The notes beneath the pieces were generated by a model. The model made no database searches and was not told the origin of the DNA. It saw only the letters and a program-made list of their open reading frames with translations. This document shows positions 1-9,510 of a stretch of DNA of 64,000 bases, piece by piece. Numbering within the stretch: position 1 is the stretch's first letter; every line of letters starts with the position of its first letter. A program made the translations under genes and the position numbers. This stretch comes from Flavobacterium daejeonense DSM 17708 (GTDB taxonomy: Bacteria; Bacteroidota; Bacteroidia; Flavobacteriales; Flavobacteriaceae). The stretch covers positions 62,001 through 126,000 of the forward strand of contig NZ_AUDK01000005.1 in the NCBI RefSeq assembly GCF_000425425.1. The letters are read 5' to 3'.

Positions 1-25
1 GTTTAACCATAAAAATATATTGATT

Positions 26-328
26 ATGAAGGTAAATGTTCATGCTGTTAACTTTGCAGTTGATGGAAAACTAATGAATTTCGTTCAGGGAAGAATGGAT
101 AAGTTGGAAAAATACTATGATAGAGTGGTTTCTTCGGATGTTTATTTGAAGGTTGAGAAGACTAGTGAGAAGGAAAATAAAATTGTAGAGGTTAAAGTTA
201 ATGTTCCGGGAGATGATTTTCTGGTGAAAAAACAGTGTAAAACCTTTGAAGAGGCGGTGGAGTTGTCTGCGGAATCATTAGAGCGTTTGCTGGTAAAAAG
301 GAAAGAAAAGATAAGAGCGCATATATAA
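26..328 (+). CDS. hpf: Ribosome hibernation-promoting factor, short HPF/RaiA family
   Basis: The 100-residue protein is a short HPF/YfiA-type ribosome-associated factor. This family binds the 30S decoding region in stationary phase and helps ribosomes become inactive dimers. The N-terminal MKVNVHAVNF strand and the basic C-terminal helix (RLLVKRKEKIR) fit the single beta-alpha-beta-beta-beta-alpha domain. There is no long-HPF C-terminal dimerisation domain. A TTG two codons upstream (position 20) is in frame, but the ATG at 26 matches the family start. It lies directly before the tRNA-tuf-rpo cluster, a usual place for it in flavobacteria. Its own promoter would be outside the window. Confidence 0.93.
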   Translation: MKVNVHAVNFAVDGKLMNFVQGRMDKLEKYYDRVVSSDVYLKVEKTSEKENKIVEVKVNVPGDDFLVKKQCKTFEEAVELSAESLERLLVKRKEKIRAHI

Positions 329-351
329 TTTAAATTTTTTTCAAAAAATGT

Positions 352-381
352 TTTGATTGAGAGATAAAATCTATACATTTG
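352..381 (+). promoter_or_regulatory. Bacteroidota-type promoter for the tRNA-tuf cluster
   Basis: TTTG at 352-355 is followed by an 18-bp spacer and TACATTTG at 374-381. This fits the TTTG / TAnnTTTG pattern of the Bacteroidota primary sigma factor. It sits about 40 bp before tRNA-Thr and would start transcription of the tRNA/tuf run. This is motif matching, not mapped initiation. Confidence 0.7.
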
Positions 382-419
382 CAGTCCGTTAGAAATAGCG
401 GACTTTTTTTATTGATAAT

Positions 420-493
420 GCCGATGTAGCTCAGCTGGCTAGAGCAGCTGATTTGTAATCAGCAGGTCGTGGGTTCGAGTCCCTCTATCGGCT
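420..493 (+). tRNA. tRNA-Thr (anticodon TGT)
   Basis: A complete cloverleaf is readable: acceptor GCCGATG pairs with TATCGGC, the D-arm contains AGCTCAG, the anticodon loop is TTTGTAA (anticodon TGT), and the T-arm is GTGGGTTCGAGTCCC. The 3' CCA is not encoded. It is the first of three tRNAs before tuf and reads codon ACA. Confidence 0.95.
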
Positions 494-585
494 CTTTGAA
501 AAATGAATGTGTTGATAAAGTGATCGGCTTCTTTAGTTCTGAAAAGGGATGAGAAGTTTATTCCGAAATAACGAAGTGAAATCGG

Positions 586-610
586 GAAGTCCTTCTGTCG
601 GCTCTTTTGA
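586..610 (+). repeat. Degenerate copy of the tRNA-Thr 3' end
   Basis: The stretch GAAGTCCTTCTGTCGGCTC at 586-604 and the following TTTTGA closely repeat the T-arm/acceptor end and flank of tRNA-Thr at 476-500. No D-arm or anticodon arm precedes it, so it is not a functional tRNA. It looks like the scar of a duplication or recombination in the tRNA cluster. Confidence 0.55.
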
Positions 611-630
611 AATATTGAAATTATTGGTTA

Positions 631-711
631 GGGAAGATACTCAAGCGGCCAACGAGGACGGACTGTAAATCCGTTGGGTAACCTTCGCAGGTTCGAATCC
701 TGCTCTTCCCA
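631..711 (+). tRNA. tRNA-Tyr (anticodon GTA)
   Basis: Acceptor GGGAAGA pairs with TCTTCCC, followed by discriminator A. The anticodon loop CTGTAAA gives anticodon GTA. A long variable arm (TGGGTAACCTTCGCA region) marks it as a class II tRNA, as expected for tyrosine. CCA is not encoded. Confidence 0.95.
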
Positions 712-734
712 CAAAAAAAGAAGTTAAGATTTTG

Positions 735-790
735 GATTTTAGATTTTGGGTTTTTTGAAATCTGAAATTTGAATTCAAAAGTCTAAAATC
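735..790. repeat. GATTTTAGA/TCTAAAATC inverted repeat between tRNA genes
   Basis: GATTTTAGA at 735-743 is exactly complementary to TCTAAAATC at 782-790. The loop between is full of related words (TTTGAAATCTGAAATTTG). The same arm words recur at 52757-52788, so this belongs to a dispersed low-complexity hairpin family. It may act as a processing or stability hairpin between tRNA-Tyr and tRNA-Thr. Confidence 0.5.
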
Positions 791-800
791 AGAACTCTCT

Positions 801-872
801 GCCGGTGTAGCTCAGGGGTAGAGTGCTTCCTTGGTAAGGAAGAGGTCACGGGTTCAAATCCCGTCATTGGCT
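801..872 (+). tRNA. tRNA-Thr (anticodon GGT)
   Basis: Acceptor GCCGGTG pairs with CATTGGC using two G-T wobbles. The anticodon stem CTTCC/GGAAG encloses loop TTGGTAA (anticodon GGT). The T-arm ACGGGTTCAAATCCCGT is intact. It reads ACC/ACU and lies 54 bp upstream of tuf, a conserved linkage. Confidence 0.95.
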
Positions 873-926
873 CAATTAAGTAGGAAATTGAAATTAATAT
901 ATAACTAAGATTAAAAATTAAGTAAA

Positions 927-2114
927 ATGGCAAAAGAAAGTTTTAATCGTTCGAAACCACACTTAAATATTGGTACTATCGGACACGTAGATCACGGAAA
1001 GACTACTTTGACTGCTGCAATCACTAAAGTATTATCTGATGCAGGATTCTGTCAAGCAAAGTCTTTTGATCAAATCGATAACGCTCCAGAAGAGAAAGAA
1101 AGAGGTATTACTATTAATACATCTCACGTAGAGTATGAAACAGCTAACCGTCACTACGCTCACGTTGACTGTCCAGGTCACGCGGATTACGTTAAGAACA
1201 TGGTTACTGGTGCTGCTCAAATGGACGGTGCTATCTTAGTAGTTGCTGCTACTGATGGTCCAATGCCACAAACTCGTGAGCACATCCTTTTAGGACGTCA
1301 GGTAGGTATTCCACGTATCGTTGTTTTCATGAACAAAGTGGATATGGTTGATGATGCTGAGTTGTTAGAGCTTGTAGAGATGGAAATCAGAGATTTATTG
1401 TCTTTCTATGAGTATGATGGAGACAACTGTCCAGTAATCCAAGGTTCTGCTTTAGGAGGATTGAATAATGATCCAAACTGGGTGCCTAAAATCATTGAAT
1501 TAATGGAAGCTGTTGATGCTTGGATCGAAGAGCCAGAGCGTGATGTTAACAAACCATTCTTGATGCCAGTTGAGGACGTATTTACAATTACAGGTCGTGG
1601 AACTGTTGCTACAGGTCGTATCGAAACTGGAGTTGCTAACACTGGAGATCCTGTTGAAATCATCGGTATGGGAGCTGAAAAATTAACTTCTACAATCACT
1701 GGAGTTGAGATGTTCCGTAAAATCCTTGATAGAGGTGAGGCTGGAGATAACGTAGGTTTATTGTTAAGAGGTATTGATAAAGCTGATATCAAACGTGGTA
1801 TGGTTATCATCAAGCCAGGATCTGTTAAACCACACAAAAAATTCAAAGCTGAGGTTTATATCTTGAAAAAAGAAGAAGGTGGACGTCACACTCCATTCCA
1901 CAATAACTACCGTCCACAGTTCTACGTACGTACAACTGATGTAACTGGGGTTATTACTTTACCAGAAGGAGTAGAGATGGTTATGCCTGGGGATAACTTA
2001 ACTATCAATGTTGAGTTGTTAAGCCCAATCGCTATGAACGTAGGTTTACGTTTTGCTATCCGTGAAGGAGGTAGAACTGTAGGTGCGGGTCAGGTAACTG
2101 AAATCGTAGAATAA
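927..2114 (+). CDS. tuf: Elongation factor Tu
   Basis: EF-Tu is the GTPase that delivers aminoacyl-tRNA to the ribosome. At 395 residues it has normal length. The P-loop GHVDHGKT is at residues 19-26, DCPGH (G3) near residue 80 and NKVD (G4) near residue 135. The switch I region carries the ERGITI motif, and domains 2 and 3 follow. It is part of the tRNA-tuf-tRNA-secE arrangement. Codon use favours a few codons (for example CGT for arginine), as in highly expressed genes. A strong hairpin follows at 2133-2166. Confidence 0.99.
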   Translation: MAKESFNRSKPHLNIGTIGHVDHGKTTLTAAITKVLSDAGFCQAKSFDQIDNAPEEKERGITINTSHVEYETANRHYAHVDCPGHADYVKNMVTGAAQMDGAILVVAATDGPMPQTREHILLGRQVGIPRIVVFMNKVDMVDDAELLELVEMEIRDLLSFYEYDGDNCPVIQGSALGGLNNDPNWVPKIIELMEAVDAWIEEPERDVNKPFLMPVEDVFTITGRGTVATGRIETGVANTGDPVEIIGMGAEKLTSTITGVEMFRKILDRGEAGDNVGLLLRGIDKADIKRGMVIIKPGSVKPHKKFKAEVYILKKEEGGRHTPFHNNYRPQFYVRTTDVTGVITLPEGVEMVMPGDNLTINVELLSPIAMNVGLRFAIREGGRTVGAGQVTEIVE

Positions 2115-2132
2115 TTTTCTATAAATAAATTG

Positions 2133-2166
2133 AATCAGTAGCAGCTTCGGTTGCTACTGATTTTTA
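2133..2166 (+). terminator. Hairpin with UUCG loop and T-tract after tuf
   Basis: A 13-bp stem (AATCAGTAGCAGC with GTTGCTACTGATT, one G-U pair) closes a TTCG tetraloop and runs into TTTTTA. It ends only two bases before tRNA-Trp. It may be a partial terminator separating tuf from secE-nusG, or a processing signal for the tRNA 5' end. Confidence 0.8.
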
Positions 2167-2167
2167 T

Positions 2168-2238
2168 ACGGGCGTAGTTCAAGGGTAGAATAGCGGTCTC
2201 CAAAACCGTTGATGGGGGTTCGAATCCCTCCGCCCGTG
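2168..2238 (+). tRNA. tRNA-Trp (anticodon CCA)
   Basis: Acceptor ACGGGCG pairs perfectly with CGCCCGT, with discriminator G. The anticodon stem GCGGT/ACCGT encloses loop CTCCAAA, giving anticodon CCA. The T-arm is GGGGGTTCGAATCCCTC. The tRNA-Trp to secE linkage is common in Bacteroidota. Confidence 0.96.
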
Positions 2239-2256
2239 CAAAAAAAATATATCATA

Positions 2257-2454
2257 ATGGCAAAAATTGTTAATTACATATCAGAAGCATTTGAGGAATT
2301 GAAGTCAAATGTAACTTGGCCAGAATGGGCTGAGGTGCAAAGTCTAACAATTATTGTGGCTGTTTTTTCGGTTCTATTTGCTTTAGCAACTTGGGGAGTA
2401 GATGAGTTTTTTGCAAAAGCATTAGAAGGATTTTTTAACTGGTTAAAAGCATAG
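2257..2454 (+). CDS. secE: Preprotein translocase subunit SecE
   Basis: This 65-residue protein is the small single-span form of SecE, which clamps SecY in the protein-export channel. An amphipathic helix with the typical ELKSNVTWPEW motif (residues 12-22) is followed by one membrane segment (about 27-48). An in-frame ATG at 2209 would put the tRNA-Trp 3' half inside the coding region, so the ATG at 2257 is chosen. It is followed immediately by nusG, the usual pair in bacteria. Confidence 0.95.
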   Translation: MAKIVNYISEAFEELKSNVTWPEWAEVQSLTIIVAVFSVLFALATWGVDEFFAKALEGFFNWLKA

Positions 2455-2463
2455 TTGTTTATT

Positions 2464-3015
2464 ATGGCAGATAATAATGTTAAAAAATGGTACGTTGTTC
2501 GGGCAGTAAGTGGGCAGGAGAATAAAGTGAAGGCGTATATTGAAACAGAGATTGCTAGATTAGGGATGTCTGATTATGTGTCTCAGGTGCTTGTTCCTAC
2601 CGAAAAAGTAGTATCAGTAAAAGATGGAAAGAAATTAGTTAAGGAAAAAGTGTATTTTCCGGGCTATGTTATGATAGAAGCAAATCTGGTTGGTGAGATT
2701 CCTCATATTATTAAATCAGTAACCAGTGTTATTGGTTTTTTAGGTGAAACTAAAGGAGGGGAGCCAGTTCCGCTTAGACTTTCTGAAGTTAACAGAATGC
2801 TTGGTAAGGTTGATGAGTTGGCTGTAAATACAGATACAAAATCAATTCCGTTCAGCTTGGGCGAAACAGTTAAGGTTATTGATGGACCTTTTAACGGTTT
2901 CAATGGTTCGGTTGAAAAAATTAATGAAGAAAAGCGTAAACTTGAAGTTATGGTTAAGATTTTCGGAAGAAAAACACCATTAGAGTTGAGTTTTATGCAA
3001 GTTGAAAAAGTATAA
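2464..3015 (+). CDS. nusG: Transcription termination/antitermination protein NusG
   Basis: NusG binds RNA polymerase through its N-terminal domain and links it to Rho or the ribosome through a C-terminal KOW domain. The 183-residue protein has the expected KKWYVVRAVSGQENKV start, the VYFPGYVMIE core and the KOW motif VKVIDGPFNGFNGSVEKI (about residues 129-146). The ATG at 2464 is preferred over an in-frame TTG at 2455 that abuts the secE stop. It is co-transcribed with secE and probably with rplK. Confidence 0.97.
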   Translation: MADNNVKKWYVVRAVSGQENKVKAYIETEIARLGMSDYVSQVLVPTEKVVSVKDGKKLVKEKVYFPGYVMIEANLVGEIPHIIKSVTSVIGFLGETKGGEPVPLRLSEVNRMLGKVDELAVNTDTKSIPFSLGETVKVIDGPFNGFNGSVEKINEEKRKLEVMVKIFGRKTPLELSFMQVEKV

Positions 3016-3081
3016 TTTTCGTTACACTATAATAATCACTTCAATTGCTTCCGTAAATTGTTGTGTTAAATTTTTTAAAAA

Positions 3082-3519
3082 ATGGCTAAAGAAATTAGTA
3101 AGGTAGTTAAACTACAAGTTAAGGGAGGTGCTGCGAATCCATCGCCACCGGTTGGACCTGCTTTAGGAGCTGCTGGGGTTAATATCATGGAGTTCTGTAA
3201 GCAATTCAATGCTAGAACACAAGATAAGCCTGGCAAAATATGCCCAGTACAAATTACTGTGTATAAAGACAAATCATTCGATTTTGTTGTTAAGACTCCT
3301 CCTGCAGCAGTTCAGTTAATGGAAGCTGCAAAGCTAAAATCTGGTTCAGGTGAGCCTAATCGTAAAAAAGTAGCCAGCGTTACTTGGGAACAAATTAGAG
3401 CTATTGCTGAAGACAAAATGCCAGACTTGAATGCTTTTACAGTTGAAAAAGCGATGAGTATGGTTGCTGGAACAGCTAGATCTATGGGTATAACTGTATC
3501 AGGAGATGCTCCTTTTTAA
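3082..3519 (+). CDS. rplK: 50S ribosomal protein L11
   Basis: L11 forms the base of the ribosomal stalk with 23S rRNA and is needed for factor-dependent GTPase activation. The 145-residue protein carries the proline-rich [18 protein letters not shown] segment (about residues 20-37) that contacts translation factors. The C-terminal rRNA-binding domain ([14 protein letters not shown]) is complete. It starts the L11-L1-L10-L7/L12 block with a 66-bp spacer after nusG. L1 begins 13 bp downstream. Confidence 0.98.
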   Translation: MAKEISKVVKLQVKGGAANPSPPVGPALGAAGVNIMEFCKQFNARTQDKPGKICPVQITVYKDKSFDFVVKTPPAAVQLMEAAKLKSGSGEPNRKKVASVTWEQIRAIAEDKMPDLNAFTVEKAMSMVAGTARSMGITVSGDAPF

Positions 3520-3532
3520 TTAAGAGAAAGAC

Positions 3533-4222
3533 ATGGCAAAATTGACAAAAAAGCAAAAAGAGGCTGCTTCAAAAATTGAAAAGAACAAATTATACTCTTT
3601 GAAAGATGCTGCTGCATTAATTAAAGTGGTTGCTTCTGCAAAATTTGATGAGTCTGTTGATATCGCAGTACGTTTGGGAGTTGATCCTAGAAAAGCGAAT
3701 CAAATGGTTAGAGGTGTGGTAACATTGCCTCATGGAACAGGGAAAGATGTAAAAGTATTAGCATTAGTTACTCCGGATAAAGAAGCTGAAGCAAAAGAAG
3801 CTGGAGCTGACTATGTAGGTCTAGACGAATATTTACAAAAAATTAAAGACGGTTGGACAGATGTTGATGTAATTATCACAGTTCCTGCTGTTATGGGTAA
3901 ATTAGGACCATTAGGACGTATTTTAGGACCTAGAGGTTTAATGCCTAACCCTAAAACAGGTACAGTAACTATGGATGTTGCTAAAGCTGTAGCTGAAGTA
4001 AAAGCTGGTAAAATTGACTTTAAAGTTGATAAAACTGGTATTGTGCATGCAGGAATTGGTAAAGTTTCTTTCGGGGCTGAGCAAATCGTTGATAACGCAC
4101 ACGAAATTATTCAAACATTAATCAAACTTAAGCCAACTGCTGCTAAAGGTACCTATATTAAAGGTATTCACCTTACAAGCACAATGAGTCCTGCTATTGC
4201 ATTAGACCCAAAAGCAGTATAA
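3533..4222 (+). CDS. rplA: 50S ribosomal protein L1
   Basis: L1 forms the mobile L1 stalk that guides E-site tRNA out of the ribosome and can repress its own mRNA. At 229 residues it has the usual bacterial length. The family signature around [21 protein letters not shown] (residues about 123-143) is clear. It sits between rplK and rplJ with short spacers, so it is certainly part of the same operon. Confidence 0.98.
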   Translation: MAKLTKKQKEAASKIEKNKLYSLKDAAALIKVVASAKFDESVDIAVRLGVDPRKANQMVRGVVTLPHGTGKDVKVLALVTPDKEAEAKEAGADYVGLDEYLQKIKDGWTDVDVIITVPAVMGKLGPLGRILGPRGLMPNPKTGTVTMDVAKAVAEVKAGKIDFKVDKTGIVHAGIGKVSFGAEQIVDNAHEIIQTLIKLKPTAAKGTYIKGIHLTSTMSPAIALDPKAV

Positions 4223-4244
4223 TTGGTAGTTAAAAATTTTTAGT

Positions 4245-4742
4245 ATGACTAGAGAAGAAAAATCAATCGCGATTGAAAATTTAACTGCACAGTTAGCTGG
4301 TACAAATATTATTTATGTATCTGATATTTCTGGACTTGATGCAGAAACAACTTCGAACTTAAGAAGAGCTTGTTTTAAAGCTGGAATTAAATTAGAAGTA
4401 GTAAAGAATACTTTGCTTGCTAAAGCTATGGAAGCTTCTGATAATGATTATGGTGATTTGCCATCAGTATTGACTGGTAACAGCGCTATTCTTATTGCAG
4501 ACGTTGCTAATGCTCCTGGAAAAGTTATTAAAGAATTCAGAAAAAAAGCAGCAAAACCTATTTTGAAAGGAGCTTTTATTAATTCTGAGATTTATATTGG
4601 TGATGAGCAATTAGATGCTTTAGCTACTATCAAATCGAAAGAAGAACTTATTGGAGAAATCATCGGATTGCTTCAATCTCCTGCTCAAAGAATTATTTCT
4701 GCTCTTCAAAACCAGTTCGCTGGAGAAGAAACAGAAGCATAA
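4245..4742 (+). CDS. rplJ: 50S ribosomal protein L10
   Basis: L10 anchors the L7/L12 dimers to the ribosomal stalk. The 165-residue protein has the N-terminal rRNA-binding domain (SDISGLDAETTSNLRRACFKAGIKLEVVKNTL) and the C-terminal helix that binds L7/L12 (PAQRIISALQNQF). Only 22 bp separate it from rplA, so there is no room for an E. coli-like rplJ leader. A hairpin between rplJ and rplL lies at 4745-4766. Confidence 0.97.
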   Translation: MTREEKSIAIENLTAQLAGTNIIYVSDISGLDAETTSNLRRACFKAGIKLEVVKNTLLAKAMEASDNDYGDLPSVLTGNSAILIADVANAPGKVIKEFRKKAAKPILKGAFINSEIYIGDEQLDALATIKSKEELIGEIIGLLQSPAQRIISALQNQFAGEETEA

Positions 4743-4744
4743 TA

Positions 4745-4766
4745 AAACGGAGTACGCACTCTGTTT
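4745..4766 (+). terminator. Short hairpin between rplJ and rplL
   Basis: AAACGGAGT (4745-4753) pairs with ACTCTGTTT (4758-4766) around an ACGC loop, with one G-U pair, and is followed by ATTT. The T-run is weak. It is better read as an RNA-processing or stability hairpin that could help raise L7/L12 output relative to L10 than as a full terminator. Confidence 0.5.
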
Positions 4767-4829
4767 ATTTGAAATTGCGCACAATAAATAAATTATAATT
4801 TTTACAAATCATTTTAAAAGATAGAAAAA

Positions 4830-5198
4830 ATGGCAGATTTGAAACAATTCGCAGAACAATTAGTTAACTTAACAGTTAAAGAAGTTAACGAATTAGCAAC
4901 AATATTAAAAGATGAGTATGGTATCGAGCCTGCAGCTGCTGCTGTAGTTGTAGCTGGTGGTGATGCTGGTGCTGCTGCTGAAGAGCAAACTGAATTTACA
5001 GTTGTATTGAAAGAGGCTGGTGCTTCTAAATTAGCAGTAGTTAAATTAGTTAAAGAATTAACTGGTTTAGGTCTTAAAGAAGCTAAAGACGTAGTTGACG
5101 GTGCTCCATCTAACGTTAAAGAAGGAGTTTCTAAAGAAGAGGCTGAAGGTCTTAAAAAATCTTTAGAAGAAGCTGGAGCTGTAGTTGAGCTTAAATAA
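4830..5198 (+). CDS. rplL: 50S ribosomal protein L7/L12
   Basis: L7/L12 is the multicopy stalk protein that recruits translational GTPases. The 122-residue protein has the N-terminal dimerisation helices and an Ala/Gly-rich hinge ([18 protein letters not shown], about residues 35-52). The conserved C-terminal domain with [22 protein letters not shown] follows. Codon use is strongly biased, as expected for a very abundant protein. A long hairpin follows at 5221-5258. Confidence 0.98.
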   Translation: MADLKQFAEQLVNLTVKEVNELATILKDEYGIEPAAAAVVVAGGDAGAAAEEQTEFTVVLKEAGASKLAVVKLVKELTGLGLKEAKDVVDGAPSNVKEGVSKEEAEGLKKSLEEAGAVVELK

Positions 5199-5220
5199 GT
5201 TTAAACAGTTTTAAGAACAA

Positions 5221-5264
5221 GGTTTAGGTCTTGAGTTTAACGACTCAAAGCCTAAACCATTTTT
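5221..5264 (+). terminator. Strong hairpin after rplL (attenuator or terminator)
   Basis: GGTTTAGG(TC)TTGAGT pairs with ACTCAA(AG)CCTAAACC across a short loop, with one internal mismatch, and runs into ATTTTTC. It lies between the ribosomal-protein genes and rpoB, where bacteria commonly place an attenuator that lowers rpoBC expression relative to L7/L12. Confidence 0.75.
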
Positions 5265-5327
5265 CGTATAATGAAATAGTTCCAATTTTATTATAAATAT
5301 TCGTTTATAAATACGAAAATGTTTTTG

Positions 5328-5385
5328 ATCAACACGAAGAAAAAAAATAGCCTGATACTTGGATTATTTTTAAAGATGTGTTGAT
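5328..5385 (+). promoter_or_regulatory. Long-range stem in the rpoB leader
   Basis: ATCAACAC at 5328-5335 is exactly complementary to GTGTTGAT at 5378-5385, bracketing a 42-nt AT-rich loop. The whole 5259-5465 stretch otherwise holds no gene. It may be part of the rpoB 5' leader or a second promoter region. No good TAnnTTTG element was found, so the function is open. Confidence 0.3.
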
Positions 5386-5465
5386 TATAAAAAAGAAAGT
5401 ATCCATTAAACAGTGTGTTTTACACAAAAATAAATTACTTTTTTTAATCAAAATTTTGTCCATTG

Positions 5466-8400
5466 ATGATAACAAATCAGACTGAAAGATTGAATTTTGC
5501 CTCTACGAAAAATATACCTCAGTATCCGGATTTTCTGGATGTACAGGTGAAATCCTTTCAAGATTTTTTTCAATTAGAAACTAAATCAGACGAAAGAGGC
5601 AACGAAGGTTTATACAACACCTTCATGGAAAACTTTCCAATAACAGATACGCGAAATAACTTTGTATTGGAATTCCTGGATTATTTTGTAGATCCACCAC
5701 GTTATACCATTCAGGAATGTATCGAAAGAGGGTTAACACACAGTGTGCCTTTAAAAGCAAGGTTAAAACTTTATTGTACAGACCCGGAGCACGAAGATTT
5801 TGAAACTATTGTTCAGGACGTTTATCTTGGTACAATACCGTATATGACTCCAAGTGGTACTTTTGTTATTAATGGTGCAGAACGTGTAGTTGTTTCTCAA
5901 TTGCACAGATCTCCAGGGGTTTTCTTCGGACAATCATTCCACGCTAATGGAACAAAATTATATTCTGCCAGAGTAATTCCTTTTAAAGGTTCCTGGATTG
6001 AATTTTCTACTGATATTAACAGCGTAATGTATGCTTATATCGATAGAAAGAAAAAATTACCTGTAACAACTTTATTCCGTGCTATTGGTTTCGAAAGAGA
6101 TAAAGATATCCTTGAAATCTTTGACTTAGCAGAGGAAATTAAAGTTTCTAAAACAGGACTTAAAAAATATATTGGTAGAAAATTGGCTGCCCGTGTTTTG
6201 AATACATGGCATGAGGATTTTGTGGATGAGGATACAGGAGAGGTAGTTTCTATCGAGCGTAACGAGATTATCCTTGATCGTGACACAATTATCGACAAAG
6301 ATAATGTGGAAGAAATCATCGATTCTAACGTTAAATCTATTTTGTTACACAAAGAGGATGCTAATCAGGCAGATTATGCAATTATCCACAATACGTTACA
6401 AAAAGATCCAACAAACTCTGAAAAAGAAGCTGTAGAGCACATCTACCGTCAGTTGCGTAACGCTGAACCGCCTGATGAGGAGACTGCTCGTGGTATTATA
6501 GATAAATTGTTCTTCTCTGACCAACGTTACAACTTAGGTGAAGTAGGTCGTTACAGAATGAACAAAAAATTAAGTCTTGATATCCCTATGGACAAACAAG
6601 TTTTGACCAAAGAAGATATCATTACTATCGTTAAGTATTTAATTGAGTTGATTAACGCGAAAGCGGATATTGATGATATTGACCACTTATCAAACCGTCG
6701 TGTGAGAACAGTTGGTGAACAATTGTCTCAACAATTCGGTGTTGGTTTAGCACGTATGGCCAGAACTATTCGTGAGAGAATGAACGTTAGAGATAACGAG
6801 GTGTTTACACCTATTGATTTGATTAATGCGAAAACATTATCATCAGTTATCAACTCTTTCTTTGGTACTAATCAGTTATCTCAATTTATGGATCAAACGA
6901 ATCCTCTGGCTGAGATTACGCACAAACGTAGATTATCTGCACTTGGACCAGGTGGACTTTCGAGAGAAAGAGCCGGATTTGAGGTTCGTGACGTTCACTA
7001 TACGCACTACGGACGTTTATGTCCTATTGAAACACCAGAGGGACCAAACATTGGTTTGATTTCTTCTCTTGGGGTTTATGCTAAGGTAAACGGAATGGGA
7101 TTCATCGAAACTCCTTACCGTAAAGTTACAGACGGTGTAGTTGATTTAGTTTCTGAACCTAAATATTTAAGTGCTGAAGAAGAAGAAGGGATGTTAATTG
7201 CTCAGGCAAACATCGAGATGGAAGATTCAGGAAAAATTACTGCTGAAAATGTAATTGCACGTGAAGAAGGTGATTTCCCGGTTGTTGATCCTTCTAAAGT
7301 ACATTATACAGACGTTGCTCCTAACCAAATTGCATCGATTTCTGCATCTTTAATTCCTTTCTTGGAGCATGATGATGCGAACCGTGCGTTGATGGGATCG
7401 AACATGATGCGTCAGGCCGTTCCATTGATTCGTCCTGAAGCTCCAATTGTAGGTACTGGTTTAGAGCGTCAGGTTGCCTCTGATTCCAGAGTGTTAATCA
7501 ACGCTGAAGGACACGGTACTGTAGAATATGTAGATGCGAATATCATTACTATCAAATACGATCGTTCTGAAGAAGAAAGAATGGTAAGTTTTGATGCTGA
7601 TGAGAAAACATATAACTTAATTAAATTCAGAAAAACAAATCAGGGAACAAGTATCAACCTGAAACCTATCGTAAGAAAAGGTGACAGAGTAATTCCTGGT
7701 CAAGTATTATCAGAAGGTTATGCTACTGAAAATGGTGAATTAGCTTTAGGTAGAAACTTAAAAGTTGCGTTCATGCCATGGAAAGGGTATAACTTCGAGG
7801 ATGCGATTGTGATTTCTGAAAAAGTAGTTCGTGATGATATCTTTACTTCTATCCACGTTGATGATTATTCATTAGAAGTTCGTGATACAAAATTAGGTAA
7901 CGAAGAATTAACGAATGATATTCCAAACGTTTCTGAAGAGGCTACTAAAGACTTAGATGAAAATGGTATGATTAGAATTGGTGCCGAGGTAAAACCTGGT
8001 GATATTCTTATCGGAAAAATTACACCAAAAGGAGAATCAGATCCAACTCCGGAAGAGAAATTGTTAAGAGCAATCTTCGGTGATAAAGCGGGTGATGTAA
8101 AAGATGCTTCATTGAAAGCTTCTCCGTCTTTACATGGTGTAGTTTTAGACAAAAAATTATTTGCAAGAGCTGTAAAAGATAAACGTAAACGTACTCAGGA
8201 TAAAGATGCTTTAGGAGCGTTAGAAATGGAGTTCGAAGTTAAATTTACAGAGTTAAAAGATAGATTAATTGAGAAACTTTTCTTAATCGTAAACGGAAAA
8301 ACATCACAAGGTGTAATGAACGATTTGGGTGAAGAAGTTTTACCAAAAGGTAAAAAATATACTCAAAAAATGCTTTACGCTGTTGAAGATTTTGCTCACT

Positions 8401-9278
8401 TAAGCAAAGGTCAATGGGTAGCTGATGATGCAACTAATAAATTAGTTAATGATTTGATTCATAACTATAAAATTAAGTTGAACGATTTACAAGGAGCTTT
8501 AAGAAGAGAGAAATTCACTATTACTGTTGGAGATGAATTACCATCAGGAATTTTGAAATTAGCTAAAGTTTACATTGCTAAGAAACGTAAGTTGAAAGTA
8601 GGGGATAAGATGGCGGGACGTCACGGTAACAAAGGTATTGTTGCTCGTATCGTTCGTCATGAAGATATGCCTTTCTTGGAAGACGGAACACCAGTTGATA
8701 TTGTATTGAACCCACTTGGGGTACCTTCACGTATGAACATTGGTCAGATTTACGAAACGGTTCTTGGATGGGCTGGGCAAAAATTAGGTAGAAAATATGC
8801 TACTCCAATTTTTGACGGAGCTACTTTAGATCAGATTAATGCTTTAACTGATGAAGCTGGAATTCCAAGATTCGGTCATACTTATTTATATGACGGAGGT
8901 ACTGGAGAGCGTTTCCACCAGCCAGCAACAGTAGGGGTTATCTATATGTTGAAATTAGGACACATGGTTGACGATAAGATGCACGCACGTTCTATCGGTC
9001 CATACTCGTTGATTACACAACAACCACTTGGAGGTAAAGCTCAATTTGGAGGTCAGCGTTTTGGAGAGATGGAGGTTTGGGCATTGGAGGCTTATGGTGC
9101 TTCTAGTACACTTAGAGAAATCTTAACAGTGAAGTCTGATGACGTAATTGGTAGAGCTAAAACTTACGAAGCTATTGTAAAAGGTGAAACAATGCCAGAG
9201 CCAGGATTACCTGAATCATTCAATGTATTGATGCATGAATTGAAAGGTCTTGGATTAGACATTAGATTAGAAGAATAG
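5466..9278 (+). CDS. rpoB: DNA-directed RNA polymerase subunit beta
   Basis: This is the 1270-residue beta subunit of RNA polymerase. It contains the rifampicin-pocket segment [20 protein letters not shown] (about residues 463-482) followed by [11 protein letters not shown]. The aspartate, histidine and serine usually changed in resistant mutants are in their sensitive state. The switch and flap regions ([16 protein letters not shown]) and the C-terminal clamp (ending LDIRLEE) are intact. The sequence is almost letter-for-letter that remembered for Flavobacterium. The ATG at 5466 is preferred to an adjacent upstream TTG. Confidence 0.99.
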   Translation: MITNQTERLNFASTKNIPQYPDFLDVQVKSFQDFFQLETKSDERGNEGLYNTFMENFPITDTRNNFVLEFLDYFVDPPRYTIQECIERGLTHSVPLKARLKLYCTDPEHEDFETIVQDVYLGTIPYMTPSGTFVINGAERVVVSQLHRSPGVFFGQSFHANGTKLYSARVIPFKGSWIEFSTDINSVMYAYIDRKKKLPVTTLFRAIGFERDKDILEIFDLAEEIKVSKTGLKKYIGRKLAARVLNTWHEDFVDEDTGEVVSIERNEIILDRDTIIDKDNVEEIIDSNVKSILLHKEDANQADYAIIHNTLQKDPTNSEKEAVEHIYRQLRNAEPPDEETARGIIDKLFFSDQRYNLGEVGRYRMNKKLSLDIPMDKQVLTKEDIITIVKYLIELINAKADIDDIDHLSNRRVRTVGEQLSQQFGVGLARMARTIRERMNVRDNEVFTPIDLINAKTLSSVINSFFGTNQLSQFMDQTNPLAEITHKRRLSALGPGGLSRERAGFEVRDVHYTHYGRLCPIETPEGPNIGLISSLGVYAKVNGMGFIETPYRKVTDGVVDLVSEPKYLSAEEEEGMLIAQANIEMEDSGKITAENVIAREEGDFPVVDPSKVHYTDVAPNQIASISASLIPFLEHDDANRALMGSNMMRQAVPLIRPEAPIVGTGLERQVASDSRVLINAEGHGTVEYVDANIITIKYDRSEEERMVSFDADEKTYNLIKFRKTNQGTSINLKPIVRKGDRVIPGQVLSEGYATENGELALGRNLKVAFMPWKGYNFEDAIVISEKVVRDDIFTSIHVDDYSLEVRDTKLGNEELTNDIPNVSEEATKDLDENGMIRIGAEVKPGDILIGKITPKGESDPTPEEKLLRAIFGDKAGDVKDASLKASPSLHGVVLDKKLFARAVKDKRKRTQDKDALGALEMEFEVKFTELKDRLIEKLFLIVNGKTSQGVMNDLGEEVLPKGKKYTQKMLYAVEDFAHLSKGQWVADDATNKLVNDLIHNYKIKLNDLQGALRREKFTITVGDELPSGILKLAKVYIAKKRKLKVGDKMAGRHGNKGIVARIVRHEDMPFLEDGTPVDIVLNPLGVPSRMNIGQIYETVLGWAGQKLGRKYATPIFDGATLDQINALTDEAGIPRFGHTYLYDGGTGERFHQPATVGVIYMLKLGHMVDDKMHARSIGPYSLITQQPLGGKAQFGGQRFGEMEVWALEAYGASSTLREILTVKSDDVIGRAKTYEAIVKGETMPEPGLPESFNVLMHELKGLGLDIRLEE

Positions 9279-9280
9279 TA

Positions 9281-9333
9281 TTCAGTGAACAGTGTTTGGT
9301 TGCATGTTGTGACCAAACACTGAACACTTTTAA
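9281..9333 (+). terminator. Hairpin between rpoB and rpoC
   Basis: AGTGTTTGGT (9291-9300) pairs exactly with ACCAAACACT (9312-9321). An outer TTCA/TGAA can extend the stem, and ACTTTT follows. The 232-bp rpoB-rpoC gap is long for an operon. This looks like an attenuator or mRNA-processing hairpin, and the rest of the gap shows nothing recognisable. Confidence 0.55.
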
Positions 9334-9510
9334 ATTAGTTTTCAAGATTTATACCCGTAAACCGTTCCGATTTTTTATATAATCTTTAGGTTGTATAACT
9401 AGCACTTTGATTGAGAGGTTAAAGTTTAGAGAAGTAATTCGAGGTAGTGGTTTTTGAAACTCAAGAACCAAAATCAATTTTTAATTGCAAATAAATCAAT
9501 AGTAAAAACT

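Noticed and set aside
1406..1846. Open frame on the minus strand within tuf
   Set aside because: It lies opposite a highly conserved gene and has no recognisable domain; its composition is that of an antisense shadow.
3016..3081. L11 leader regulatory structure
   Set aside because: Possible weak pairings exist (TTACAC with GTGTTAA), but they are short and AT-rich, so no specific element is claimed.
5463..5465. TTG as the rpoB start
   Set aside because: The ATG immediately after it gives the conserved [11 protein letters not shown] start.
9454..9510. Upstream extension of rpoC
   Set aside because: It is low-complexity and absent from known flavobacterial RpoC; the MMNNRNN start is preferred.
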